Counted from the first letter of the stretch, positions 26,548-35,258 are shown. The stretch: 64,000 nt of DNA from Peribacillus frigoritolerans (GCF_030676415.1 NZ_JAUUTW010000001.1:310001-374000), one strand, 5' to 3'. The notes: a model not told the origin generated them from the sequence alone. Translations and numbers: made by a program.

Positions 26548-27335
26548 TGAATCGCCATGGAGTAAAAAGGTTTTACCCATCACGCTCGTTACAATTTTAT
26601 CATGGTCCGCTGCAGATCGTGTTTTGGCAAAGGGTGACCCAAAAAAAGAATCGGAAATCAAGAACGTAATTTTCCTGATCGGTGGCGGCATGGGTGTTTC
26701 CTATACCTCCGCTTACCGGTATTTAAAAGATACCCCTGGTACGAAGGTGGCAGAACGGAAGGAGTTTGATAAATCCTTGGTTGGCCAGCGGATGACTTAT
26801 CCAGAAGACTCTGCACAAAATATAACGGATTCAGCTTCAGCCGCAATGGCAATGTCAGCCGGAGTGAAGACTTAAACGCTGCCATTGCAGTGGATAATGA
26901 TAATCTGAAGTCAAAACCGTATTGGAAGCAGCAAAGGAAAAGGAAAAGCGACGGGATTGGTTGCCACTTCTGAAATCACTCATGCTACACCTGCTTAAGG
27001 ACAAAAATGAACAGGTCCTTGGTTTATTCGCTTCTGAAGGACTTCCGAAAATGATTGACCGTCCAAGTGAAACGCCATCTTTGGCAGACATGACAGGTTC
27101 GGCGATCCAGCGTTTGAATAAAGTTAAAGATGGATTCTTCCTTATGGTCGAGGGAAGCCGGTCGATTGGGCCGGACATGAAAATGATATCGTAGGTGCAT
27201 GGACTACCGGGGGACATACGGGTGAAGATGTTCCGGTCTACGCATACGTGCCATATAAAGAACGTTTTGCCGGGCAGGCCGATAACACGGATCATGCCAA
27301 AATCATCTTTGATCTATTTAAAGAAGTAATAAACA
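26548..27335 (+). pseudogene. alkaline phosphatase gene with several frameshifts and deletions
   Basis: Pieces of a PhoA-type alkaline phosphatase follow in order but in different frames: IKNVIFLIGGGMGVSYTSAY, QNITDSASAAMAMSAGVKT (nucleophile Ser region), a stop, then TVLEAAKEKEK, KMIDRPSETPSLADMT, VKDGFFLMVEGS, then TTGGHTGEDVPVYAY and NTDHAKIIFDLFKE. Metal-site segments between are deleted or shifted, and GDGMG has become GGGMG. The last frame has lost its stop and runs in frame into the next gene. A ribosome site (GGGGGAGG, 26530-26537) and Pho-box-like repeats remain. Confidence 0.85.
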
Positions 27336-27352
27336 CTTCACGGAGGGATTCA

Positions 27353-28000
27353 ATGAACAGACTGATGATTGGTGCCCTGTTATTAACGGCATTTGGTGCT
27401 CTTAATACCCAACCAGCTTACGAAGAAGAAACGACAGCTTATGAAAAAACAGAGGAAATTGCACGACCACTGGAAAAAAAGGATGTCTATGTTCCGAATC
27501 CACAGCTTCCTGATGATATAAACTTGAACCAGATTGGTCAGAACGTTTCCGATGCCAAAGGCGAATTAACTTTGAAGGCCTATAAAAAAGTGAATGAAAC
27601 GTTGAATGTCGGTCCGATCGAAGTTAAAGTCAAGGAAATGAAAGTGATGCATGCCACTCCGGATTACAGCATGATTGATTTCTTCCACGGCTATACGCAT
27701 GATGAAGATTTCGATATCGTAAAAGTGAACGTGGAAATCAAAAACAATACGGATAAAAAAATGAAGTTTTCCCCCGTTGCTTTCCTTGAAACGGACAGAG
27801 GAGAACATCTGACATGGGAAGATGATATCTACTTAGAAGAACTTACTGGTGAAATAGAAGCAAACGGTTCAAAAAGCGGAAACATTGGTTTCATTCTAAA
27901 TGATGGAAACATAAAGGGCATATCCGTCATGACAAGTGATGCGGTCGATGAAGAAGGGGAAGTCCTTGCAAAAGGCAAGTCAGCTGAATTCGCTTTTTAA
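27353..28000 (+). CDS. secreted protein with DUF4352/DUF5068-like beta-sandwich
   Basis: 215 residues from ATG 27353 behind CGGAGGGATTCA. N-terminal signal-like helix (MIGALLLTAFGALNTQPAY) without a clear lipobox cysteine. The folded part (about 70-215) has VGPIEVKVKEMKVMHATPDY, FDIVKVNVEIKNNTDKKMKF and GNIGFILNDGN, the strand pattern of immunoglobulin-like DUF4352-type domains of Bacillus surface proteins. It directly follows the ruined phosphatase and was probably co-transcribed with it; how it is expressed now is unclear. The open frame begins upstream in the phosphatase remnant. Confidence 0.65.
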   Translation: MNRLMIGALLLTAFGALNTQPAYEEETTAYEKTEEIARPLEKKDVYVPNPQLPDDINLNQIGQNVSDAKGELTLKAYKKVNETLNVGPIEVKVKEMKVMHATPDYSMIDFFHGYTHDEDFDIVKVNVEIKNNTDKKMKFSPVAFLETDRGEHLTWEDDIYLEELTGEIEANGSKSGNIGFILNDGNIKGISVMTSDAVDEEGEVLAKGKSAEFAF

Positions 28001-28103
28001 AGAATATGTATAAATGCCTTGGAAAAATAAAATACTAGAACAAGTGATAGGGATTACTATCACTGAACGGAATATCCAAATCCTAATGATGAGGTGACAC
28101 AGA

Positions 28104-28256
28104 ATGAGCTATAAAGATCAATTAGATCCACATTCTCAAAAGTTTCACCATAATTGGACAAGACCTAAGCGTTCGAAGTCTCAAGTTAATGGCCATACGC
28201 AAGAATCGCAAACAAACATTATACTAAGAAGCAATGCAAAGGCTCACAGGTGGTAA
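28104..28256 (+). CDS. ypzG: YpzG-like small protein
   Basis: 50 residues, MSYKDQLDPHSQKFHHNWTR, then PKRSKSQVNG and a C-terminal NAKAHRW. I match it to the YpzG family of short Bacillus proteins by the DPHS, HNWTRPKRS-SQVNG and AKAHRW blocks. Function unknown. ATG 28104 behind GAGGTGACACAGA. Followed by its own terminator. Confidence 0.75.
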   Translation: MSYKDQLDPHSQKFHHNWTRPKRSKSQVNGHTQESQTNIILRSNAKAHRW

Positions 28257-28270
28257 AGGATATTCCCGAC

Positions 28271-28305
28271 AAAGAAGGAGGCTCTTAGCGAGTCTTCTTC
28301 TTTAT
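28271..28305 (+). terminator. terminator of the ypzG-like gene
   Basis: AAAGAAGGAGGCTC pairs with GAGTCTTCTTCTTT using two G-T pairs across a short loop. Confidence 0.7.
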
Positions 28306-28455
28306 ATTTAATATAGATTCATCTAAACCAATCGAGGCATACATGGCTTTTCATTCATAATTATGATACCATTTACAGCGATGAGCCTGGTGTGAACCGG
28401 AGTTTTGATTCCGATTGAAAGTTCCACCTTATACAAATAGAGGACGTGAATTGTA

Positions 28456-28830
28456 ATGATTAAAATTGAAATCCCTGCAGCGGATATAAGCATCAAACAA
28501 AGAAAGCAAGTTATAGAAGGAGACGAAGCTGTCATTCCTGAAATTTACGGGTTTATTGATTTTCATTTGATTCCCCGTGATAAAGGCGGCATCATCTTGT
28601 TTTACAATGAAAAAGATGAGCTGATTTTTGTCGGTAAAGCTCGTAAATTAAGACCAAGGGTCAAGAAGCATTTCGAGGATAATGTTTCTCCGATTAAAGA
28701 CCATCGTAATGAAGTCAAGAAAATTGACATTCTTTTAGTCGAAGATGCTATGGAACGTGAAATCTATGAAACGTACATGATCAATAAACTTCATGCTAAA
28801 TACAACGTCGACAAAGTGTTTTATAAATAA
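28456..28830 (+). CDS. GIY-YIG nuclease-like protein
   Basis: 124 residues. The middle shows a UvrC-type GIY-YIG start: GGIILFYNEKDELIFVGKAR followed by KLRPRVKKHF, and a later E in EDAMEREIYETYMINKLHAK where the catalytic Glu is expected. The first motif reads GIILFY and the second FVG, both diverged from GIY and YIG, so activity is uncertain. About 45 N-terminal residues precede the domain. ATG 28456 behind GAGGACGTG. Stands alone. Confidence 0.7.
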   Translation: MIKIEIPAADISIKQRKQVIEGDEAVIPEIYGFIDFHLIPRDKGGIILFYNEKDELIFVGKARKLRPRVKKHFEDNVSPIKDHRNEVKKIDILLVEDAMEREIYETYMINKLHAKYNVDKVFYK

Positions 28831-28842
28831 GAAGTACTTATG

Positions 28843-28876
28843 AAAAGCTGACTGCATATGCACTCAGCTTTTTTGT
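28843..28876 (+). terminator. terminator of the GIY-YIG gene
   Basis: AAAAGCTGA pairs with TCAGCTTTT, followed by further T. About 20 bp downstream (28893-28922) an inverted repeat ATGTAC-N11-GTACAT could be an operator for the next small gene. Confidence 0.8.
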
Positions 28877-28996
28877 GTGGAAACTTAAGTTTAAATATGT
28901 ACAAAAATAATTTCGTACATTTACAACTGCTCCATGTTAGGTTAACAATGTTGGTTTATATTTAAAGTATTCCAATACATTCTCAGGAGGAAGCTA

Positions 28997-29167
28997 TTGA
29001 AGAAAATACTTTGTAAAAAGGTGTTAGTTATCTCAATCGGGACAGTGATTGCCTTTGGGAATTTAACCTGGTCCATGTCACAAGCTTCTAAACTGGCGAA
29101 ACAGAGAGAGATTGAAACTTTTGAACAAAAGACAGTAAAATCTTCAGGGTGGGAAATGGCGGAATAA
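28997..29167 (+). CDS. small secreted or membrane peptide, 56 residues
   Basis: TTG start behind AGGAGGAAGCTA. Basic start MKKILCKKV and a hydrophobic stretch LVISIGTVIAFGNLTWSMSQ ending in SQA-S, like a signal peptide, then a charged tail QREIETFEQKTVKSSG. Either a real small exported peptide or the 5' end of a larger lost gene; I do not recognise it. Confidence 0.45.
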   Translation: MKKILCKKVLVISIGTVIAFGNLTWSMSQASKLAKQREIETFEQKTVKSSGWEMAE

Positions 29168-29308
29168 GCACAGTGACCAATGATTTTTTCTCGATTTGCA
29201 ACAAAGAAAAAGAAAAATGTATTGGATAATGAAACAGTGTTGATGATCAGCTGCTTGTCAATATGGAAGTACATTAAATGATAAAACTGCAATGGAGGTT
29301 CATTACAC

Positions 29309-29479
29309 ATGATGTTATGTGTGATCGGGCTTCCATTTAATTTTGTTTTTAGTTTTATGAAGAATGTCAGCCACCTTTCATATATCCATGCTTGTCCATG
29401 CTGCAGTATCGGAGCAATCGTGATTACTTTCGTTCAGGAAAAGTATTCGGAGGCAATTTTGAAAAAAACTTGCAAATAG
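29309..29479 (+). CDS. possible 56-residue membrane peptide with CPCC
   Basis: ATG 29309 with GGAGG ten bases upstream. MLCVIGLPFNFVFSFM is hydrophobic, then HACPCCSIGAIVITFVQ and a basic end. The stop codon lies inside the first Zur box. Very short, and the rest of the 29168-29308 stretch holds no gene, so this may be chance or decay. Confidence 0.25.
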   Translation: MMLCVIGLPFNFVFSFMKNVSHLSYIHACPCCSIGAIVITFVQEKYSEAILKKTCK

Positions 29480-29494
29480 TAATGATTACGTTTT
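29474..29494. promoter_or_regulatory. Zur box 1 upstream of zagA
   Basis: Core AGTAATGATTACG; 2 mismatches to the 21-bp Bacillus Zur consensus (AAATCGTAAT-N-ATTACGATTT). Confidence 0.75.
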
Positions 29495-29537
29495 ATTATT
29501 AAAGAGTGCTTTTTCGTGAATAATAGCTTTGGTACTT

Positions 29538-29558
29538 AAATCGTAATGATTTTGATTT
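29538..29558. promoter_or_regulatory. Zur box 2 upstream of zagA
   Basis: Left half AAATCGTAATGATT is perfect; two mismatches lie in the right half (TTGATTT for ACGATTT). B. subtilis yciC/zagA also has two Zur boxes. Confidence 0.8.
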
Positions 29559-29598
29559 ATGGAAAGCGATAAGAAATCAGGTAAAGGAGTGATAAGGG

Positions 29599-30792
29599 AT
29601 GGAGATGAAGAAAATTCCGGTTACGGTATTGAGCGGATACCTTGGTGCGGGAAAGACGACGCTTTTGAATCATATTCTTGCAAATAGAAATAATCTGAAG
29701 GTTGCCGTCATCGTTAATGATATGAGTGAAATCAATATTGATGCTTCGCTCGTCAAACAGGGAGGGTTTACCCGGACGGATGAAAAACTGGTGGAAATGC
29801 AGAATGGCTGCATTTGCTGTACGCTTCGTGAGGATTTAATGATTGAAGTGGAGAAGTTGGCGAAACAAGGGGACATTGATTACATCGTGATTGAATCGAC
29901 TGGGATTAGCGAACCGGTACCTGTAGCCCAAACCTTCTCCTATGTTGATGAAAGCATGGGAATTGATTTATCGGAATATTGCCGGCTTGATACGATGGTT
30001 ACCGTTGTTGATGGCTATAACTTTTGGCAAGACTTCACTTCCGGAGAAACACTTATTGACAGGAGGCAGGCAACTGATGCTGCGGATGGCAGGGAAGTGG
30101 TCGATCTATTAATAGATCAGATAGAGTTCGCCAATGTCATCCTGTTAAATAAAATCGATTTAATGGATGCAGACGCTGTGGAGGAGCTGAAAGCAGTTCT
30201 TCATAAACTGAATGCGGATGCGAGGATCATTGAAACAAACCATTCCAAGGTGCCGCTAAAGGATGTATTGAATACACATTTATTTGATTTTGAAGAGGCA
30301 AGCCAAGGAGCTGGCTGGATAAAGGAATTGAATGAAGAGCATATCCCGGAGACCCTGGAGTACGGGATTTCTTCCTTCGTTTACAGAAGGAAAATACCCT
30401 TTCATCCCGAGAGGCTGATGGAGTGGTTAGAAAACTGGCCCGTACAAGTGGTGAGGGCAAAGGGCTTCCTTTGGCTGGCATCGAGAAATGATACAGCAGG
30501 CTTGCTATCTCAGGCAGGGCCGTCATTAACTTTACAAGCAGCGGGTAAATGGATTGCAGCATACCCTGAGGAAGAACAGCGCCAAATTTTAAAGGAAGCT
30601 CCTGAATTAATGGAACGGTGGAATGCAGTATACGGTGACAGGATGACGGAGCTGGTGATGATTGGCATTCAAATGAATCAACAGGAAATCGAAAATGAAT
30701 TAGATCAATGCTTATTGACGGAAATTGAGTTGCAGCAGGATTGGTCTCTGTATGAAGATCGATTGCCTGCATTTACGGAAATCGTTCATTAA
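29599..30792 (+). CDS. zagA: zinc-starvation GTPase metallochaperone (CobW/COG0523, ZagA/YciC)
   Basis: 397 residues. N-terminal G domain: Walker [16 protein letters not shown], metal-binding [12 protein letters not shown] (the CxCC of COG0523 proteins), Walker B/switch [14 protein letters not shown] and the guanine motif LNKIDL. A C-terminal CobW domain starts near residue 255 ([20 protein letters not shown]). In B. subtilis ZagA delivers zinc to the folate enzyme FolE when zinc is scarce and is repressed by Zur. Two Zur boxes precede it. ATG 29599 behind AAAGGAGTGATAAGGG. rpmG follows 22 bp downstream. Confidence 0.92.
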   Translation: MEMKKIPVTVLSGYLGAGKTTLLNHILANRNNLKVAVIVNDMSEINIDASLVKQGGFTRTDEKLVEMQNGCICCTLREDLMIEVEKLAKQGDIDYIVIESTGISEPVPVAQTFSYVDESMGIDLSEYCRLDTMVTVVDGYNFWQDFTSGETLIDRRQATDAADGREVVDLLIDQIEFANVILLNKIDLMDADAVEELKAVLHKLNADARIIETNHSKVPLKDVLNTHLFDFEEASQGAGWIKELNEEHIPETLEYGISSFVYRRKIPFHPERLMEWLENWPVQVVRAKGFLWLASRNDTAGLLSQAGPSLTLQAAGKWIAAYPEEEQRQILKEAPELMERWNAVYGDRMTELVMIGIQMNQQEIENELDQCLLTEIELQQDWSLYEDRLPAFTEIVH

Positions 30793-30814
30793 AAAACTTT
30801 AGGAGGAAACAAAA

Positions 30815-30964
30815 ATGAGAGTAAACATTACTTTAGCATGCACAGAATCAGGGGACCGAAATTATATCACGACGAAAAACAAGCGGAATAACCCGGACAG
30901 AATCGAATTGAAAAAGTACTGCCCGCGATTAAAGAAACACACGCTTCACCGTGAAACGAAGTAA
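30815..30964 (+). CDS. rpmG: ribosomal protein L33, zinc-independent type
   Basis: 49 residues: [20 protein letters not shown] then the conserved [20 protein letters not shown] and RETK. The zinc ribbon is lost: CTES replaces the first CxxC and CPRL the second, leaving one Cys in each. Such C-minus L33 paralogues replace the zinc form when zinc is short, releasing zinc. ATG behind AGGAGGAAACAAAA, 22 bp after zagA, so it shares the Zur-controlled transcript. Confidence 0.92.
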   Translation: MRVNITLACTESGDRNYITTKNKRNNPDRIELKKYCPRLKKHTLHRETK

Positions 30965-30975
30965 TTTTGAGGTTT

Positions 30976-30996
30976 AAATCGTAATGATTATGTTTT
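30976..30996. promoter_or_regulatory. Zur box 3, before the FAD protein gene
   Basis: Left half AAATCGTAATGATTA fits fully; two mismatches near the right end (TATGTTTT for TACGATTT). It lies between rpmG and the FAD gene, so that gene also has its own Zur-controlled start. Confidence 0.78.
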
Positions 30997-31030
30997 ATTG
31001 AAGAGAATGGATGTAAAAGGAGGGAAGTTC

Positions 31031-32200
31031 ATGTTGGAATGGATCATTATTGGCGGAGGCATTCAAGGTATGACGATGGCTGCATTTTTACTTAAGTCAG
31101 GAAAAACGACAGTGGACCAGCTGGCGATTGTTGATAGAAATGAAGAACCATTGGCAAGGTGGAAGCATTGTACGGAAGTCATTTCAATGCCATATTTACG
31201 TTCTCCATCCGTACACCATCTGGATGTGAATCCATTCAGCCTGCAGAAATATGTGGAAAAGGCAGACTGGAACAATAACTTTTACGGCCAATATAAGCGG
31301 CCATCCCTAAAATCCTTCAATGAACATTGTGTTCACTTGGCTGATGATTTATCCATTAAGCAGGCATGGGTGCAAGGGGAAGTCACCTCTGCCTGCAAAA
31401 TGGGACAGGGCTGGGAAATCCAATTGCAAAACAAGCGACGGCTTGTAGGGCAAAAACTTGTGATTTCAATTGGTATTGGTGAACAGCCTTATTGGCCTGA
31501 TTGGGCACAGCAATTAAAACAAGAGCATGAGGGATCCATTTACCACATATTCGATGAAAATATTCCGGAGCTGACACAATTACAAGGACCCATCACGATC
31601 ATTGGGGGTGGCATATCTTCTGTCCATCTCGCTATAAAGCTAAGTAAGATCTATCCCCATGATGTAACGGTCCTAAAGCGGCATCATTTTAGAATTCATG
31701 ATTTCGACAGTGATCCAGGTTGGTTGGGGCCAAAAAAACAGCGTCCTTTTCGTGCTATAACAAGCTATCAAAAAAGACGCGAGACCATTATCCAGGCCCG
31801 TAATAAGGGCTCCATTCCACCTGACTTACATAAAGCGCTGATGAATCAGGTTAAACAGGGATTATTGCGTGTGATGGATGTTGAAGTGATAAGCGCTGTG
31901 TGGAGGGATGGGCATATTAGCCTCAGGGATAAAAACGAAAAGGTCATTCAACAAACAGGGACGATCCTTTTAGCGACCGGCTTTGAGTCTTCAATGCCAG
32001 GGAAGGAGTGGCTAACACCAGTCATCCGGTCGCATGATTTACGCTGCGCGGAATGTGGTTATCCAATTGTATCGCAGTCGTTGCAGTGGGGACCTGGTTT
32101 ATATGTCACGGGAGCATTGGCCGAACTTGAAATGGGACCGATATCCAGGAATATATCGGGTGCAAGACAGGCAGCGGAACGAATTGTGAATAGTTTATAG
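31031..32200 (+). CDS. FAD/NAD(P)-binding oxidoreductase in the Zur cluster
   Basis: 389 residues with two Rossmann motifs: IIGGGIQGMTMAAFLLKSG at the N-terminus (FAD) and ITIIGGGISSVHLAIKLSK near residue 190 (NAD(P)), and the closing ILLATGFESS. Layout recalls flavin N-hydroxylating monooxygenases and related lysine/ornithine oxygenase-like proteins, but the substrate is unknown. A C-terminal LRCAECGYPI has a CxxC. ATG 31031 behind AAAGGAGGGAAGTTC. Bracketed by zinc-free ribosomal protein genes and directly behind a Zur box, it must serve zinc limitation. Confidence 0.82.
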   Translation: MLEWIIIGGGIQGMTMAAFLLKSGKTTVDQLAIVDRNEEPLARWKHCTEVISMPYLRSPSVHHLDVNPFSLQKYVEKADWNNNFYGQYKRPSLKSFNEHCVHLADDLSIKQAWVQGEVTSACKMGQGWEIQLQNKRRLVGQKLVISIGIGEQPYWPDWAQQLKQEHEGSIYHIFDENIPELTQLQGPITIIGGGISSVHLAIKLSKIYPHDVTVLKRHHFRIHDFDSDPGWLGPKKQRPFRAITSYQKRRETIIQARNKGSIPPDLHKALMNQVKQGLLRVMDVEVISAVWRDGHISLRDKNEKVIQQTGTILLATGFESSMPGKEWLTPVIRSHDLRCAECGYPIVSQSLQWGPGLYVTGALAELEMGPISRNISGARQAAERIVNSL

Positions 32201-32239
32201 AATCTATAAAAACAAGATCTTTAAAAAAGGAGAATATAA

Positions 32240-32509
32240 ATGGCAAAAAAATCCAAGGTGATAAAAGCGGAAAAACAGTTGGCAATGGTCGAAAAGTATG
32301 CAGAACTTAGAAAGGAATTGAAGGAAAAAGGGGATTATGCCGCATTGGCCAAACTCCCTCGTGATTCCTCGCCGACAAGGGTCCACAATCGTTGTGGAGT
32401 AACGGGGAGGCCCCGTGGATATATGCGCAAATTCAACATGTCACGTATCGTTTTTAGGGAACTTGCTCATAAAGGGCAACTTCCGGGTGTCAAAAAGTCT
32501 AGCTGGTGA
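32240..32509 (+). CDS. rpsN: ribosomal protein S14, zinc-independent type
   Basis: 89 residues. It ends in the invariant [20 protein letters not shown] and GVKKSSW. The zinc-binding S14 of Bacillus is 61 residues with two CxxC motifs; this longer form has a single Cys in [11 protein letters not shown] and no CxxC, marking the C-minus paralogue (YhzA type) induced by Zur derepression. ATG behind AAAAAAGGAGAATATAA, 39 bp after the FAD gene, so probably the same operon. Confidence 0.93.
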   Translation: MAKKSKVIKAEKQLAMVEKYAELRKELKEKGDYAALAKLPRDSSPTRVHNRCGVTGRPRGYMRKFNMSRIVFRELAHKGQLPGVKKSSW

Positions 32510-32606
32510 AGCGGGGAGAAGAAAGGTGATTTAAGGATTAAAGTCTTTCATTAGAAGAAATTAAGTACAGCAGAGATCATTCATAAATTGTACTAATCCA
32601 AAAAAA

Positions 32607-32647
32607 ACTGTAGGCAAACTCGACTTTCATCGTAGTTTGCCTACAGT
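32607..32647 (-). terminator. hairpin repeat copy 2, terminator of alkaline phosphatase
   Basis: ACTGTAGGCAAACT pairs with AGTTTGCCTACAGT; on the minus strand it is followed by eight T. Same sequence family as 26112-26150. A further hairpin GGAGCCC/GGGCTCC lies at 32657-32682. Confidence 0.8.
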
Positions 32648-32714
32648 CGGAAGTCGGAGCCCGTGTTAAACAAGGGCTCCTTCCTATTCACTCATCATTA
32701 TAAAAAAGTGATGC

Positions 32715-34367
32715 TTACTTGACTGCCTTTAATGCTTGTTCAGATATATAGAAGTCTTTTCCGTTATAAACGGTGATAGCATTAATTTCCTTTTGTTTAG
32801 TGGATTTAGGAGTCTTGCTGATAACGATATTCTTATTTGCAGGCAATTCCACTTTTTGCTGCCCCTTTTTCGCTACGAAAACTGGGTTATTCGGGTCTGT
32901 CACATCAATACGGGTTGAATATCCTTTTTTCTCAAAGGAATCTTTAGCATTCATGTATAGTTTATTCGATAATTTTTGTAAATCAAAGCCCATAAATTCG
33001 GCCATTTTTTTAGCGAGATCTGTATTCTCCACTAATCCAGTCGGTTTTGAAGGGCCATAAGAATATAGGGATACGTCTTCCCCTGTATGACCGCCTGTTG
33101 TAAAGCCAATGTTGGCACGGTTAGCAAGCATCTTTGTCATTTCAGCACCTACGTTTTTAGAAGAGGTGAGTTTTGCTGATTCTTCAGATGTCAGATCATC
33201 AAGTCCATACAGTGCTGCTACTTCTTTTAGATTGGAATGATCTGGTTTCAACTTACTTAAAGCTCCTTCAACAGTCAACTTCGCTTTCTTTAATGGATCG
33301 ATATAAGCTGATACGGGTGTTTCTGGATAGGAGGAGTTCGTGTTTGCGTTACCCATTGTAATTCCGCTGTTCCCATGGTCCGTTACAGCAATGACCATCG
33401 TGTTTCCGTCACTTTTTGCAAACTTAAGGGCTTCGTTCACGGCATCATCAAAAGCTAAAGTATCACTAATCATTCCAATCGTGTCGTTTCCGTGAGCAGC
33501 CCAGTCAATTTTGCTTCCTTCAACAAATAAGAAGAAGCCATCTTTATCTTTTTTCAAGGTTTTAAGGGCTTTATTGGTCATTTCGGCTAAAGTGGGCTCA
33601 CTTGGCTTTGATGTTTCACGATCTAAATCATATGCGAGGGCACTTGGTGCGAAGCTTCCCCAAATTTTATTCGATTTAGAGTTTAACAGCTCGTCACGGG
33701 TTTCAACAAAATCATATTTTTCTTCATCAAGCACTTCCAAAAGGTTTTCTCCATCAATTCTTGCATTTTTTGTTTTACCTGGTAAAAGGGATTCTTTCCC
33801 CCCTCCCAAAACCACGTCAATCCCCTGATAAACCTGCTGTTCCGCAATATCACGGTAATTGCTTCGATGTGTCACATGAGCGGAGAAGCCTGCGGGAGTA
33901 GCATGCTGGATTTCAGATGTAGAGATGATGCCAGTAGCTTTTCCCGCTTGTTTCGCACCCTCCAAAACGTTAGCGACTGGTTTATGGGCATTTTTCGGAT
34001 TAACCGGATCGAGCCCTGGAGAATTAACGATGGATGGCAGGACACCGACAAATTTATCATTGGATTTATTTCCTGTCGCAAGCGCTGTTGCTGCAGGAGC
34101 TGAGTCTGTAATGGCTGATTCAGCTGAATATGTACGCATACCGCCAGACAGCATTTCGTCCATGGCTAGATTATCGCCTTTATACCACCTTGAAAGGGTC
34201 GTGGCTCCTGTGCTTGTCCCATCCATCACCATCATGATGACGTTTGTTGGTTCTTTTTTCTTGTCTTTTGCCTGAACATCTTCTTTCAATGTTGAAATAC
34301 CTAGTGATGAAATGGCTACCGCGCCCGCTAACGTAATTCCTGCTACTTTTTTGCTCATTTTCCCCAA
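32715..34367 (-). CDS. alkaline phosphatase, secreted, with C-terminal extension
   Basis: 550 residues from a TTG at 34367, 8 bases after GGAGG; an ATG three codons on is the alternative. Signal peptide to about VQAKDKK (residue 35). Catalytic parts are intact: IMMVMDGTSTGATTLSRWYK, ITDSAPAATALATG (nucleophile Ser), STSEIQHATPAGFSAHVTHR, FVEGSKIDWAAHGND, AVTDHGNSGI and TTGGHTGEDVSLYSYG. About 90 C-terminal residues (from SNKLYMNAKDSF) exceed the 460-residue B. subtilis PhoA/PhoB and form an extra domain. Likely role: phosphate scavenging under PhoP control. Confidence 0.92.
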   Translation of the reverse strand: MGKMSKKVAGITLAGAVAISSLGISTLKEDVQAKDKKKEPTNVIMMVMDGTSTGATTLSRWYKGDNLAMDEMLSGGMRTYSAESAITDSAPAATALATGNKSNDKFVGVLPSIVNSPGLDPVNPKNAHKPVANVLEGAKQAGKATGIISTSEIQHATPAGFSAHVTHRSNYRDIAEQQVYQGIDVVLGGGKESLLPGKTKNARIDGENLLEVLDEEKYDFVETRDELLNSKSNKIWGSFAPSALAYDLDRETSKPSEPTLAEMTNKALKTLKKDKDGFFLFVEGSKIDWAAHGNDTIGMISDTLAFDDAVNEALKFAKSDGNTMVIAVTDHGNSGITMGNANTNSSYPETPVSAYIDPLKKAKLTVEGALSKLKPDHSNLKEVAALYGLDDLTSEESAKLTSSKNVGAEMTKMLANRANIGFTTGGHTGEDVSLYSYGPSKPTGLVENTDLAKKMAEFMGFDLQKLSNKLYMNAKDSFEKKGYSTRIDVTDPNNPVFVAKKGQQKVELPANKNIVISKTPKSTKQKEINAITVYNGKDFYISEQALKAVK

Positions 34368-34441
34368 AATGATTACCTCCAAAAAAATATACTTAATACA
34401 TCTTAGGATAAATGTAGTATATTAAGAAATTACTTCGTTTA

Positions 34442-34477
34442 GGTAAAGAAAGTTTTTTTATCTGTAAATTTTGTTAA
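34442..34477 (-). promoter_or_regulatory. Pho-box-like repeats upstream of alkaline phosphatase
   Basis: On the minus strand TTAACA (34477-34472), TTTACA (34468-34463) and TTTACC (34447-34442) are phased about 9-10 and 21 bp apart, near the PhoP 11-bp phasing. Imperfect. Confidence 0.4.
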
Positions 34478-34504
34478 ACATTGGAGAAGGGGCTTGTGAA
34501 CGTT

Positions 34505-34540
34505 AAAAAAAGCAGAAGTCATTAAGACTCTGCTTTTTTA
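34505..34540. terminator. terminator of the VOC gene (bidirectional)
   Basis: AAAAAGCAGA pairs with TCTGCTTTTT across a 12-nt loop. Confidence 0.85.
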
Positions 34541-34548
34541 GTTTGCTT

Positions 34549-34935
34549 TTACCTTTGGAAAAATTCAATCCACTCTTTTTCCGGTCCATATATGTAGAAA
34601 TAGCGATAACCATTTGGAAGGGTGACTATCTCTTCATCAATCAGCTCGGTGTTATCCAAGCTTTTGATCCGGGCATATTCTGCTTCGATATCATCCACGG
34701 TAATGGCAAAATGGTGGATCGTTGCTTCGGAAGGCAGTGTGTCGCTATATCCCTGAATCAATTCTATTTCCGTTTCGTCCGACTCTTCGTAACCCAGAAA
34801 TGCCAGTTCGATTACCCCATTAGTATGAGGCATGCGTGCTTTTAATTTTAAATCCAGCACATCTTGATAAAAGGCGATGGATTTTTCAAGATCTTTTACA
34901 ACAACGCCAATGTGATCGACCCTTTTCGCAGCCAA
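34549..34935 (-). CDS. VOC-family (glyoxalase-like) protein
   Basis: 128 residues from a TTG at 34935, 8 bases after AAGGAGG. Two beta-alpha-beta-beta-beta modules: VDHIGVVVKDLEKSIAFYQD, ELAFLGYE, IELIQG; then IHHFAITVDDIEAEYARIKS and YFYIYGPEKEWIEFFQ. The metal ligands H (VDHIG), E (IELIQ), H (IHHFA) and E (WIEFF) are all present, as in methylmalonyl-CoA epimerase and glyoxalase I types. Substrate not assignable. The open frame continues upstream to 34962. Confidence 0.78.
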   Translation of the reverse strand: MAAKRVDHIGVVVKDLEKSIAFYQDVLDLKLKARMPHTNGVIELAFLGYEESDETEIELIQGYSDTLPSEATIHHFAITVDDIEAEYARIKSLDNTELIDEEIVTLPNGYRYFYIYGPEKEWIEFFQR

Positions 34936-34962
34936 GAAATCTTCCTCCTTCATTATATCCAT

Positions 34963-35258
34963 TTACAATATGCTAATATTAGTATATATAAGATTATTCG
35001 GAATTTAATTACATTTTTATAGCCGTTTTTAGATAATTTTTTAAATAATGTTAATAAAGGGAAGGTGTTGGTAAATAATGAAAAATGACAACTGGCGTTA
35101 TGGGATAATACTTTTCTTCCATAATATCTATTGATTGATTCTTTTCATGGAAAGAATGGAATTTATCATTTTCCAGGGCAAAAATTTGTTTCTAAATGGA
35201 ATAGTCGATATACTATGGAAACAACTCCATTATTAATGGATAGGAGAGGAGAGGTAGT
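34963..35258. other. 296-bp AT-rich gap
   Basis: Very AT-rich promoter-like DNA between the divergent VOC and DUF1292 genes. An 18-codon frame at 35080 has a fair ribosome site but is too short to call. Confidence 0.35.
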
